A DNA stretch of 64,000 nt, taken from assembly GCA_026315105.1 (NCBI GenBank), contig CM048750.1:109833297-109897296 (forward strand). Reading direction: 5' to 3'. How positions within the stretch are numbered: position 1 is the first letter of the stretch; every line of letters starts with the position of its first letter. The stretch is from Locusta migratoria (Eukaryota; Arthropoda; Insecta; Orthoptera; Acrididae). Made by a program: the position numbers and the translations under genes. Shown here in pieces: positions 31,460-42,654 of this stretch. The notes beneath the pieces were generated by a model that worked only from the letters and a program-made list of their open reading frames with translations, did not search any database and was not told the origin of the DNA.

Positions 31460-32989
31460 CTAGAGGCCCTGGAGATGTGGTGTTATATAAGGATGATGAA
31501 GATTAGCTGGAAAGAGAGAGTGACAAATGAAGAAGTGCTTAGTAGAGTACAGGAGGTACATCCATACAAGACGAGACAAACTTATAGGGCACATCCTCAG
31601 ACACAATAACATCATCGTAATTGTAACTCCTAGGTATTTGGTAGAATTTACGACCTTAAGGTTTGACTGATTTATCGTGTAATTGAAATTCAGCGGATTT
31701 CTTTTAGTGGTCATGTGTATTACTTCACACTTTTCTTTATTTAGTGTCAATTGCCAATTTTCGCACCAAGTAGAAATTTTGTCTAAATCGCTTTGCAGTT
31801 GCTTTTGATCCTCTGTTGACTTCACTAACCGATAAACGACAGCATCATCCGCGAACAGTCTAAGGGAGCTATTCAGATTATCTCCTAAATCGTTTATAAA
31901 CACGAGGAAGAGTAGGGGACCAATAACGCTTCCCTGTGGAACGCCAGATATCACTTCTGTTTTACTCGATGACTTACCGTCAATTACAACGAACTGTGTC
32001 CTTTCTGATAGGAAATCGTGAATCCAATCGCACAATTGGGGAGATATTCCATAAGCACGCAATTTCATTAGAAGCCGCTTGTGGGGTACAGTATCAAAAG
32101 CCTTCCGGAAATCCAGAAATATGGAATCGATTTGAGATCCCTTGTCGATGGCACTTAACACTTCATGTGAATAAAGGGCAAGCTGTGTTTCGCAAGAGCG
32201 ATACTTTCTGAATCCGTGCTGACTATTGGTTAACAGGTCGTTCTCTTCGAGGTAGTACATAATATTCGAACAAAGTATATGTTCCAAAATCCTACTGCAA
32301 ATCGACGTCAATGAGATAGGCCTATAATTTTGGGGATCACTCCTATTGCCTTTCTTGAATATTGGAGTAATTTGGGCAACTTTCCAGTCTTTGGGTACGG
32401 ATCTTTCGCTGAGTGATCGGTTGTAAATTATAGCTAAGTACGGAGCTATTTCATCAGCATACTCTGAGAGGAATCTAGTTGGTATACAATCTGGCCCGGA
32501 AGATTTATTTTTGTTTAGTGACTTAAGTTGTTTTACTACTCCAGGAACATCTACTTCTAAGTTTCGCATGCTGGCAGCTGTTCTTGGATTGAATACTGGA
32601 GTGTTCACTTCGTCTTCTTTGGTGAAAGAATTTCGGAAAGCTGTGTTTAGTAATTCTGCCTTAGCAGTACTGTCGTCGGTAGTATTACCATTGCTATCGC
32701 GTAGTGAAGGTATTGTTTGTGTTTTGCCGCTAGTGTACTTCACATATGACCAGAATTTCTTTGGATTTTCTGCAAGATTACGAGACAGGATTTCGTTGTG
32801 GAAACAACTATAAGATTCTCGCATTGAAGTCCGCGCTAGGTTGCGAGTTTCAGTAAAAGATTGCCAGTCTTGTGGATTCTGTGTCTTTTTAAATTTTGCA
32901 TGCGTTTTCCTTTGTTTCTGCAACAGTGATCTGACCTGTTTTGTGTACCACGGGGGGTCAGCCCCCTCAATCAGTAAGCAACTGCGCAA
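31460..32989 (-). pseudogene. CR1-type LINE RT, long frame fused to other sequence
   Basis: A 509-codon frame encodes the middle of a CR1-clade ORF2. It has DPPWYTKQVRSLLQKQRKTH upstream of RT, LNKNKSSGPDCIPTRFLSEY, NYRPISLTSICSRILEHILC, FLDFRKAFDTVPHKRLLMKL (first Asp), SGVPQGSVIGPLLFLVFIND, LRLFADDAVVYRLVKS (FADD box) and STKYLGVTI. The true CR1 sequence spans about 31613-32985. Beyond 31612 the frame reads antisense through LINE copy A (chimeric C-terminus). The first residues read from the abutting gypsy fragment. Both ends are truncated, so the RT core is intact but the element is not. The same family occurs at 46330-48605. Confidence 0.88.
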
Positions 32990-33868
32990 TCTAAGACAGA
33001 GAAAACAAGAATGTGTTGAGGCACTTTCTCACAACTTGCAGATTGGTCCTCTTCAGTAAACATACGACTCAATACATCGGCCAACACATTGTTAGTGCCT
33101 TTAAAATGGCGGACTTTCAGTTGAAAAGTAGAAATCAGCACTGCCCACGCAGCAATACGTCCTGTTTTACGTGGTCTGTACAAAACCCAGCTGAGTGTCT
33201 GATTATCGGTTTCGAGGTCTAGTTCACGATGATCCAAATCAAAACGGTATTGATTCAGGGCAAATAATACAGCCAGGACCTCATACTCATAAATGGAATA
33301 TTTGAGTACAGCGTCAGTTAGACGACGGGTGGCATTTAGGCCCTCTCCGCCCATCAATCCTTTGCAAGAATTCAGCTGAAGTCCCCAAACTGGAGGCATC
33401 AGTCTGAACAACAAACCTTTCAGTGATATCAGTCACTCCCAGTACAGGAGAGTCATCAAAAGCGGATTTTATAGCATTAAAGGCGGCTTCCTGGGCAGCT
33501 CTCCAAAGGCAATCCATTTTCGAAGTAAGTGGGTGAAGGGTGCTGCCAGTTGGGTAAAATTAGGGACAAAACCCCTAACATAGTTAGCCATTTTTATCAG
33601 TCGGTGGGGAAAGCACCCTAAGTGCTCATAAATACGGATGCTATGTCCCGAAACCAGACAACCCAAAAATGAGACCTGCTGAAGGGCCAAAGTTATTTTA
33701 CAAGGTTCATCGGTGAGAACCGCCGTCTACAACCTCTGGAAAAACTGTTCAAGATGTTCTAAGTGCTCCTCAAACGAGTGGCTGTAAATAACTAAGTCAT
33801 CTAGATAGTTGAACAAACAATTTAATTTTAAATCAGCTATAATATTGTCTAGCAAACGAGCCTCTACT
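32990..33868 (-). pseudogene. Ty3/gypsy pol fragment (RT-RNase H)
   Basis: Ty3/gypsy LTR retrotransposons encode protease, RT, RNase H and integrase. Here only the RT end and RNase H remain: NCLFNYLDDLVIYSHSFEEH (RT active site, near 33790), FLGCLVSGHSIRI, FVPNFTQLAAPFTHLLRKW, FVVQTDASSLG (RNase H start), YSIYEYEVLAVLFALNQYRF, ETDNQTLSWV and FKGTNNVLADVLSRM. It has several frame breaks and a stop after FFQRL. No LTRs, integrase or gag are visible. It abuts CR1 on one side and LINE copy B on the other without spacers. Confidence 0.88.
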
Positions 33869-35735
33869 TAGGAAATGAACTTGATGGCAGTATTCTAGAA
33901 TGGAAGACGTAGTAGAGGAAGATAAGATAGGAGATATGATATTCCGACAGGAATTTGACAGAACGCTGAAGGATATGAGTCGAAACAAGACCCTGGAGTA
34001 GAAGATATTCCGTTTGAACTGCTGATATTGTTTGGAGAGGCAGTCATGAAAAAAAAAATGTTCCTCCTGGTATGCATGATGTATGAGATAGGGGAAATAC
34101 CCACCGATTTCAAGAAGAATATTGTATTTCTAATTCGAAAGAAAGCAAATGCAGTCAAATGAGAAAATTACAGAACTATCAGTTTAGTAAGTCATAGTTG
34201 CAAAGTACTAACACGAATTATTTACAGACGAATGAATATACTTGTGAAAGCCACCCTTGGGGAAGATCAGTTTACATTTAGGAGAAATGTAGGAACAAGG
34301 GAGGCAATACTCACAGTACGACTTATCTTACAAAATAGGCTAAGGACAGAAAAACATACGTTTCTAGCGTTTGTAGATTTGGAGAAAGCTTTTGACAATG
34401 TTGACTGGATTACACTTTTTAAGATTCTGAAGGTAGTAGGGGTAAAATATAGGGAGCGAAAAGTATTATTCAACCTGTACAAAAAGCAGACAGCAGATAT
34501 TAGAGTCGAGGAGCAAGAAACGGACGCAGAGGTTGGGAAGCGTCTAAGACAGGGTAGTAGCCTTTCGTCAATGTTGTTCAATCTGTACAATGAGCAAGCG
34601 GTGAAGGAAAGCAAGGAGAAATTTGGAGAGGGAATTGAAGTTCATGGAGAAGATATTCAAACGTTTGTAAATCTATCGGACCAAACTGCGTGGTCATCAG
34701 TCCATAGCTTATAAACTATTTAAACTAAGGTAAACTAATCTAAGGACAACACACACACGCGCGCGCGCGCGCGCGCGCGCGCGCGCGCGCGAGGTCCCCC
34801 AGGGAGGACTCGAACCTCCGACGGCGAGCTACTGTGGGCTCGAGGCGCCTTGGACCGCTCGGCTACTCCATCGCGGCCAGGGAGAATAAATAAAAACTTT
34901 GCGGATTGCCGATGACATTGTGATTTTATCAGATATTACAAATGATCTGGAAGAGCAATTGAATGGAATGGAGAGAGCCTTGAATGGAAGATATAAGATG
35001 AATATTAACAAGAGTTAAAAGAGCGTGATGGAATGTAGTCTTAGAAAATCAGGCGATGCTGAAGGAATTAGATTAGGTGATGAGCCAATAAAAGTAGTCG
35101 ATGAGTTTTGTTATTTGGGTAGCAAGATAACGTCTGATGGTCGAAGTAAAAAGGATATAAAATGCAGATTGGCTATGCGAAGAAAAGCGTTTCTACAGAA
35201 GTGAAACTTGTTAACATCCAATATTTATTTAAATGTTAGTAAGTCCTTTCTGAAAGCATTTGTCTGGATTGTAGCATTGTAAGGGAGTGAAATGTGGACG
35301 ATAATGAGTTCAGACAAAAAGATGATAGAAGCTTTTGAAATGTGTTGCTACAGACGAATGATGAAGAATAGGTGGGTAGATCACATAACTAATGAGGTGC
35401 TTAAACTGAATTGGGGAGAAAGGACTTTCTGGCATATTCTGACTAAGAGAAGGGATAGATTGGTAGGACACATTGAGACATCAAGGAATTGTCAACTTAG
35501 CACTAGAAGGAAGGAAGTTTAAAATTTAACGTCCCGTCGACAGCTTTTTCATTAGAGACGGCTTAGCATTAGAGGGAAGAGTCTCGGGGAAAAATCGTAG
35601 GGACGAATATAGTAAATAGATTCAAAAGGATGTAGGTTGCCGAACGTATTCTCAGATGAAGATACTTACACAGGACAGGGTGGCGTGAAGAGCTGCATCA
35701 AACCATTATGTGGACTGAAGACCACAACAACAACA
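33869..35735 (+). mobile_element. RTE/CR1-type LINE (copy B), decayed, with SINE
   Basis: Same family as copy A. RT pieces are YEIGEIPTDFKKNIVFLI, GEDQFTFRRNVGTREAIL, FLAFVDLEKAFDNVDWITLF, ADDIVILSDITNDLEEQLNG, FCYLGSKITSDGRSKKDIKC and FEMCCYRRMMKNRWVDHITN. The 3' end is the phrase GAGCTGCATCAAACCAT...GGACTGAAGACCACAACAAC with an ACA-type tail (to about 35735). A SINE family 2 copy interrupts it at 34658-34878. There are numerous stops, so it is dead. Confidence 0.82.
34658..34878 (-). repeat. SINE family 2 with (CG)n run
   Basis: The tail (TCGGACCAAACTGCGTGGTC), linker, an alternating CA/CG run (34750-34792), B box and head (GGCTACTCCATCGCGG) run in reverse. Alternating purine-pyrimidine CG of this length is unusual. 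The SINE splits the RT frame of LINE copy B just before its ADD box. Confidence 0.85.
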
Positions 35736-36842
35736 CGAAGACGAAATAGGAGTAACAAAGATAATAATATAATTTCATGTTGCTCACTGGCCTGGTACAA
35801 GTCTTTCAATTGGACACCACTTCGGTGACTTACGTGTCGCTAGCCTACCCCAGTTATCCAAGCGAAACACGTGTCTTTCTGGCGACTCCTCACATCGTTG
35901 AGAGGTGAGGGATGGGTTAAAAAGCAGACTAAAAAAATCCGATATACGACTGGAAGTAAATCTTAAATCTTTTACACAACTTTGTTGTATGAAAGTGAAA
36001 GCTGGGGAGATAAATGTTATCTTGTGAATATGGTCGTATTTATAGATACGAACGCAGAAAGGATAGTTTCAAGTACTATTATACTGGATCAATGGGTGCA
36101 GGTTGTCCATAATGAGAAACTCAAAGGTTGGAATAAACACCAGAGATGAAGCATTTAAGAGAAACAGGCTTAGACGGCGGGTTCAAGTTACAAGCATTGG
36201 AGAAACTAAGTTTCCTAACAGACTCATGGGTGAGCAGTATAGTTGCAATGAGTCGAAGTTGGGCAAAGAGAAAGTATTTGGATTCGGTCAATAATGCTTT
36301 TGAAATAACAGGCTTAAAATCGAAAGAGGCGTTGATATTGCCAATGGACAGGTGATCATGGATTAGTTGTATAGGGGGTACTATGATTTAGACTGAACGC
36401 TAAATGACATAATTAGTCTTCAGTGATGATGATGACTGGGCACGATGTCTTGGCCTTTCGTTGTTCTGTAACAGGAGCAGTTCTGGTTATAAAATGCTTA
36501 CAAAAATTGAAGTTTTCCGGAACCCGGGCAGTCAGCAAAATTTTGTATGATTGAAAGTCCGTGAGCGTCACATTTCGCAGAATGTGAACTTTGTAATAAT
36601 ATGTTGTTAATAACAACATATTGCAATACTACGCATTGTAAAACACCTGCACTTTTTAGTCCTTTGCTGTCGGACTAGAACCACTTCTTATTAGGCCTGA
36701 GCTGCCAGTCGTCGCAAAAGCACGAGTATTCTTTTCTTTTTTTCTGAGGAAATTCGCAAATAGCAGCGTTGGATTGAGAAAAGTTCAACATGAAGAGAGT
36801 TTTAACCTATGTGCATCTGAATACAAGGAGAGGCGTTGAATT
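35736..36842. other. Spacer, nothing recognised
   Basis: AT-rich sequence. The small frames (for example 36103-36355 and 36413-36619) show no family motif. Confidence 0.5.
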
Positions 36843-37270
36843 AAAATTTGCGCTGTTGCTGGGATTCGAACCTGGGATCTCCTGTTTACTAGGCAACCAT
36901 ACCACATACTTTAAATCTGCCTCAATGTTCCCTGTGAAATATGTATCAAATTGCCAAGTTTCTCCTATGTTGGAATAGCTCCCCAGAAAAGAACGTGAAT
37001 GTGAACAATCCCGCCTTGTTCATCAGGCAGAGGTGATATAAATATCAACAATAATTCAGTTCCGTGAGACAAACATTGTCTCATTATACGAAATGTATTG
37101 AATATAATATTTATCTCAAGGAACTGAATTATTATTGATAATTATACCACCTCTACCTGAGGATGAAGGCGGGATTTTTCCCATTCACGTGGGTGCTATT
37201 CTAATATAACAGAGCCTTGGCAAAGTGATACGTATTTTACAGGAAACATTGGGGAAGAATTAAAGTTGTA
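36843..37270. repeat. Foldback repeat with tRNA-like box
   Basis: Inverted arms face each other around about 37090. The inner pair is CCCGCCTTGTTCATCAGGCA...AATAATTCAGTTCC (37010-37065) against 37115-37172. The outer pair is TGTTCCCTGTGAAATATGTA...GGAATAGC (36926-36978) against 37195-37252. At the left edge, GGGATTCGAACCTGGGATCT (36860-36880) is a B box on the minus strand, suggesting a SINE contributed to it. Confidence 0.65.
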
Positions 37271-38202
37271 TTGTGGCCATGTTTTTTTAGCCTTTGCTAT
37301 ACACCACGTAATTGTTTTAGTTTGATGTATCTTGAATTCTTCTTGTAGGTTCTGTAAAAGATTGTACGAATTCGACTCCATTTTAATGGATCCTGCAAAA
37401 CAGTTCCCAGTAGGAGTAATTAATTGGTCTGCCTTTAAATCGGATTTCGAAGTTCTTACTGCTTGTTGGAGGATGACTACCTGTTTGCCTTTATATATTA
37501 ATGCGATAGCTACTGAATAAATAGTCATACAAGCCTCATTTAACTATCGAGGTGTTGTTTTCCTCTTCAACATTCAGACATACAATGAACATTCAAATTT
37601 AATTATTCTTGTCCAAGACCTTTCTTGCTTCTACATGATGTCATATTCATGAGAGTAAATATAGTCTCTGGATATTGTACTTGTCAAGTGGGCAGAACCT
37701 GTATAAACAGATTTCTTGAAACAGTAATTGTCTTCCTGTATTTCTAAACCCACAAATAAATAAAATTTGATGTCTTGTGTTTAATTAGAAACATGTTGTA
37801 TAACACTCTTACACTACAGAATATGTGGTGTGGAGGGTGATGTGCTTTAAGACAGTCCGTGCAGCTGCATTATCCGTGACGCTGTGTTTGAGGTACTGAT
37901 TTATTCTTGATAGTTTCAAGAATGATGTAACGCTGATTGAAAACTGAGTTGTAAAATTAGTTGTTAAATAGAGGAAGGAAGATGGATGAAATAGGAAAGG
38001 AATGACATTAGCTCCGTTAGGGCATTAAAATCACGCAATGACGATGAGTGAAAATATCAACCGGGATGGGATTCGAACCTGGGTCTTCCGCTTACGGACC
38101 ATCGGTAGTTTTAAAGACTTTTTTTTTTCATGTAGATCCATGCTTTGATTTCGTTTGTTCATGTCCGTTCTTGATTGTTATTTGAATATTAGGCTCGGCG
38201 TT
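37271..38202. repeat. Spacer with a short tRNA-like SINE piece
   Basis: A B box on the minus strand, GGGATTCGAACCTGGGTCTT, lies at about 38069-38088, followed by CCGCTTACGGACCATCGGTA. It is part of another tRNA-like SINE. The rest (37271-38050) contains nothing I recognise. Confidence 0.5.
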
Positions 38203-38337
<135 letters not shown>

Positions 38338-39798
38338 CGTTGTACCCACTTTACGTACAAATATTGAATAGTCGTTTCTACGCGATTCGTTCCATTCTCA
38401 GCAACTGCGAAGAACTGTGAACGTTCAGCCACAGACAAACCGTTTTGAAACATTTACGATGACAGGTTTATTAAAACCATAAACAGGCTGCAGGTCGTAC
38501 TGCTTATGCGTGAATAACGGAACTGTACTTCTTGACTAGTACGGATTTCGTAGTGTGATTGGTAATTATTCGTAAGCAATAATAACTACATTTCTTGGAA
38601 AGCCTGTTTATCATTTACTGGATAGAGAAACCCGTTACGTGAAAATCATTTTATTGCAGCCTTTGGAATTTTGTAGTGTGGGTAGTTTCTGTTGTAGCAT
38701 TCTCTGGCTGGCGAATATCTATATCTATCTATATATAAGAAAGTCGTGTTAGTTACACATTTATAACTAAAGAACGTCTGAACCTATTTGGCTCATTTTG
38801 GTGGGGAGGTAGCTTAGAAGCAGGAGACGGACATAGGATACTTTTTGTCCAGTTTGACCACGTATTATATCAGAATTTATGAGAAACTGAAAGTACGCTT
38901 GCAGCTGGGATCATTTTCTCCATTCTCCAACAATCAGATTATTCATTCGCTACTCGCCTAGCAACCAAATACGCTGTAACAGAACGAACAAATACGCCAA
39001 TGTGTTTAGAATAATGGGAGATGGCATTATGCACACAAGGTTAAAACTGTTGTTTCTTTACAAGCCCGTCCGTATTATTCTTACCTCCATGATGTTATCG
39101 GTGGTGATCATATCTTTGGAGCACTGCAAAGATAGAATTGATGTTACAAACAAATTAAGTACAGATCGTGATTTATTTTTTAAAACAATGTCTCCGCTGC
39201 GTTAGCGTAATATCGGGCGGCGTACGTGCAACGCAATCTTAATGCGTGGCCGTAGTCAGAGAGACAGACGAAGATCGTACACAGCGCTTGGAGGTAAATC
39301 GAAAAGAAATTCTCAAGCACGAACCGTTATGACTCTGAAACAAAGGGTACAGTCGAGTTCGACTCCCTCAGTTGTAGTTTACACACGAAATAATTTGGGT
39401 CGTTGACAAAACAGACAGCTACGCGTGGCTATTATAACTGAATGTTTGGGGTACAGATACAATCCAGCAGTCCATTACGCAGCGGATGCATCAGTTGGCT
39501 TCGGAACAAACTGTCGCCATTTAAAATTTCATTAGCTATCTCAAGCTGTGCGATGATTGGTCGGCTCCATTCCCACGATTCAACAGCTGTTGCCAACACA
39601 GCTGTACCACGCATGTGTCGCGGATTGTAAAGTTTTACTGGTATGTAGCAATGTTGTTAATCGTGTTTCAATTAGATTCCTAATAAAACAAGAAATGGAC
39701 GCAACACAAAGACTTTAGAAACGATGTATTACCATCCCACTTATTTTATTTCAATTAATTGTTTCGTTTCATACGGAATGAAGTATAATCATCATATG

Positions 39799-41700
39799 TA
39801 ATTTTTTTTCTTTATTGTATTTCCACACCAGCGATTACACCAGTAGGCTGGCAGCAGCTCCAGAGGCTGCTCTTCAGCCGAGAGAATAAAATACATTGAT
39901 GAGATGAAATTTAAAATACATGACAGGCGAAAAATCAACGGAGGAACAATGACACATACATGGCGACAATTGGAGGTACAAACGGTTGACAGGTGAACAA
40001 AAACCGGATGTAGTCAGTTAAAAACGAGGAGCCAAGGTGACTTAAAAAGCACATGTTGGACGACAAGAACACAGGATGGCGAGTACACGGAGACACGAAG
40101 TAAAATACACGGTGCGACGCTTGTCTGGTTGCGGTGGACGCAGTTAAAAACACACACTTCACTGTAGCACAATACACAACACTTGACGTAGCACTTGTAA
40201 AACTGTCGGTCCAGGACCCCGATAAAAAGGGGGCGGAGCAAAGCGTGGGGGAGAGGGGAGAAAAAAAACGGCGGTGAAGAAAAGGGGGGCGGCAGGGAAG
40301 AGCCGTAGGGACTCCAGGGCAGGGAGGGGGTAGCCAAGCGGGGGAGCGGAAGGGGATGGAGGAGAGGGGGCACTTTATCTATGGGTGGGGGATCAGATCT
40401 GGTAGGACGGGTAGATGTCGGAACGGAGGACGTCATCAGGAAGGGGGAGGCGGCGGAAATTACCCTGGGAGAGGACATGGAGGGTGTGGAGATGAAGGGA
40501 AGGGAGTATAACGCGGTAGAGGCGTGGCAGAGGCCCAGGGTTGGTAAGGATGGGGTGGACCAGGGGGTTGCGGGAGTAAATTTTACGGGTGGTATAGAGG
40601 ATACGAATACGCTGGAGATATTCGAGGAGGTGGGGAAACGGGATCAGGTCATACAGGATCCGCGTGGGGGACGGGAGCCGGATGCGGTAGGCGAGGCGGA
40701 GGGCGTGGCGCTCGAGGACTTGGAGGGTTTTATAGTAGGATGTGGGAGCGGAGATCCAGGCAAGATGGAAGCTGCAAAGGACAGGACGCATGAGGGACCG
40801 GTAGGTGTAGAGAATGGTGGAGGGGCTGAGACCCCACGTCCGGCCGGTGAGGAGTTTGAGGAGGTTAAGGCGGGAGAGGGCTTTCTGTCGGACAGTGCGG
40901 TGGTGGGGGGTCCAGGAGAGGTTACGGTCGAGGGTTAGGCCAAGGTACTTCAGGGTGGGGGTGTGGCGGATAGGGCGGTTGTGGAGGGTGAGGTAGAAAT
41001 CATGGAGACGGAAGGAGCAGGTGGTACGACCTATGATAATTGCCTGGGATTTGTCAGGATTGACGGAGAGGAGCCACCGGTTGCACCATGAGGCGAACTC
41101 AGTGAGGTGGGACTGGAGCAAAAACTGGGAGCGGGCAAGGGAGGCGGCGAGGGCTAGGAAGGCGGTGTCGTCAGCATATTGTAGAAGGTAAACGGGAGGC
41201 TCGGGTTGGGGCATGTCGGCGGAGTAGATGAGATAAAGGAGAGGAGAGAGGATGGAGCCTTGGGGCACCCCGGCAGAGGGGTAGAACAAACGGGAGTCGG
41301 AGTTGCAGACAGTGACATAGGAGGGGCGGCGGGTGAGAAAGGAAGCAATGAGGCGGACGTAATTAATAGGAAGGGCGTAGAACTGGAGCTTGAAGAGGAG
41401 ACCGGAATGCCATACACGGTCGTAGGCTTTTTGGATATCAAGGGAGACAAAAATTGCGGAGCGACGGGAGTTGAGTTGGATAGAAAGGAGATTAGTAAGG
41501 CAAAGGAGCTGGTCGTCGGCAGAGAAGGAGGGTCGGAAGCCACATTGGGAAAGGGGGAGAAACTGGTGGCGATGGAGGTGCTGATGGTTTCCAGGACCTT
41601 GCTGAACACGGAGGTAAGACTGATGGGACGGTAGGATGAGGTCTGGGATGGGGGCTTATCAGGTTTTAGGAACATGAGAATAAGGGAGGTCTAGCTGATA
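39799..41700 (-). mobile_element. Jockey-type LINE, 5'-truncated
   Basis: An A-rich tail (T8 at 39799-39808 on the plus strand) with an upstream AATAAA-type signal marks the 3' end of a minus-strand LINE. ORF2 sequence reaches to about 41680, where it is truncated. The element is GC-rich, unlike its surroundings. Confidence 0.8.
40393..41675 (-). pseudogene. Jockey-type LINE reverse transcriptase
   Basis: The frame begins MFLKPDKPPSQTSSYRPISL...FSKVLE (41675 downward). It shifts once near 41590, then continues open through CGFRPSFSADDQLLCLTNLL, FVSLDIQKAYDRVWHSGLLF (first Asp), SAGVPQGSILSPLLYLIYSA, VYLLQYADDTAFLALAASLA (YADD box), LKYLGLTLDRNLSW and a long C-terminus ending SDIYPSYQI*. There is no RNase H after RT, in keeping with Jockey and unlike the I-clade element at 58005. 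The endonuclease and ORF1 are missing through 5' truncation. Apart from the one frameshift, the RT palm looks intact. Confidence 0.85.
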
Positions 41701-42290
41701 GTGGGGCTAAAGGGAGAATCCCAATTGGGAATAAGTGGGAGGGGCTTACCAGCTCCGGCATACGCCTTACAACCAAGGAAAACCTCCCGAAAACCTTGGT
41801 CGGAGCCGGGGGATTGGGACCAATTTAATTTATCTCCGGGAATTGTCCCGGACTAAAAATGGATTATCGAGAGAACACGAGTGCACTCACGACAATGAAG
41901 GATCGGACGCCCGAGTTACTCTCGTAATCACGTAGAGATCAGCTCGACCCGCAGTGAACGAGCATCCCCCTACAGGATCTGCACCCTTGGGCACGGTATC
42001 CTGTGCGTCACGAAGAGCTTCGTTGATATACATGAGTTATAACAAACATTTCTATACTGCTCGCTGCGAGAAAAATATGGTAAGCTGTTCTGTAAACATG
42101 TGCGGTTTTGTTTCTTCTTGCCAGTCATTTTTAACATAAAACAGGAAAGTTGTTTTTATGTCTACACTTATAATAATACCTGTTCGTAAAATGCAACCAT
42201 TAAACGTGCGGCTATTGAAGCTACTAACCACACAGATAGAGCAGCTCGAAACGTCTCTATAATAACTCGTTTCCAATTGATTTACCTGTC
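41701..42290. other. Unassigned GC-rich to mixed spacer inside the Helitron
   Basis: The stretch 41740-41850 (CCTTACAACCAAGGAAAACC, CTTGGTCGGAGCCGGGGG) has the look of a repeat end, with a CCAAGG...CCTTGG hairpin. I cannot assign it to a family. No coding sequence is supported. Confidence 0.35.
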
Positions 42291-42654
42291 AATTTTAACT
42301 TCTATGTCCAATCAAGTTCCCGATTGCAATAACAGTAAATAAGGTCAGAGAGCTGGGAAGGAGACAGAGTATGGAGGAATGAAATGGATTTAAAAAGGGG
42401 AGATGATGTAGACGCAGAGAGGACGGGGAGGAGATGGATTTGGTGTGGGGTAAGAGGGAGTGGTGGGAAGGTAGGGGGAGGAGGAGATGGACAAAGGAAG
42501 GGGAAGGAAGGGATAGACATAGGGAGAAGCTACTGCGAAGCGTTGCCGGGTTTGCTAGTTATTCATATTCTAACATATATTCTAACAGATCGGAAAGGAA
42601 CAATCTACAGGAAGGATAAATCACCAACATGATAGTGAAACAGTTTCTCTAAGA

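Larger units (their letters stand above)
29840..31612 (+). mobile_element. RTE/CR1-type LINE (copy A), with three insertions
   Basis: Decayed RT sequence shows TIYNTGELPTDFQKCIIVPI, ISHALKILIKIILRRIEKKV, LTYIAFVDLEKAFGNVIWQE, RYADDIAIVTETKEDLKEV and YLGSKIIRDDRSRKEIMSRI, with VWSVALYGFETWTIAREER near the 3' end. Two SINEs (30533-30723, 30840-31027) and a 159-bp element (31046-31204) interrupt it. The copy breaks off at about 31612, fused to a CR1 fragment in the opposite orientation. A second copy of the same family is at 33869-35735. Clade assignment is uncertain. Confidence 0.8.
38718..42559 (+). mobile_element. Probable non-autonomous Helitron, carrying a LINE
   Basis: The left end (from about 38718-38729) reads TCTATATATAAGAAAGTCGT and GTTAGTTACACATTTATAAC. 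The right end has a short GC hairpin, GCGAAGCG...GCCGGGTTTG, followed by CTAGT at 42555-42559; CTRR ending between A and T is the Helitron hallmark. A purine-rich stretch precedes the right end. No Rep/helicase is visible. A Jockey-type LINE (39799-41700) lies inside. That the two ends belong to one element is inference. Confidence 0.5.

Noticed and set aside
40381..41634. Long Gly/Glu-rich plus-strand frames at 40381-40938 and 41206-41634
   Set aside because: They are antisense to the Jockey-type RT, and their composition follows from that gene's codon pattern.
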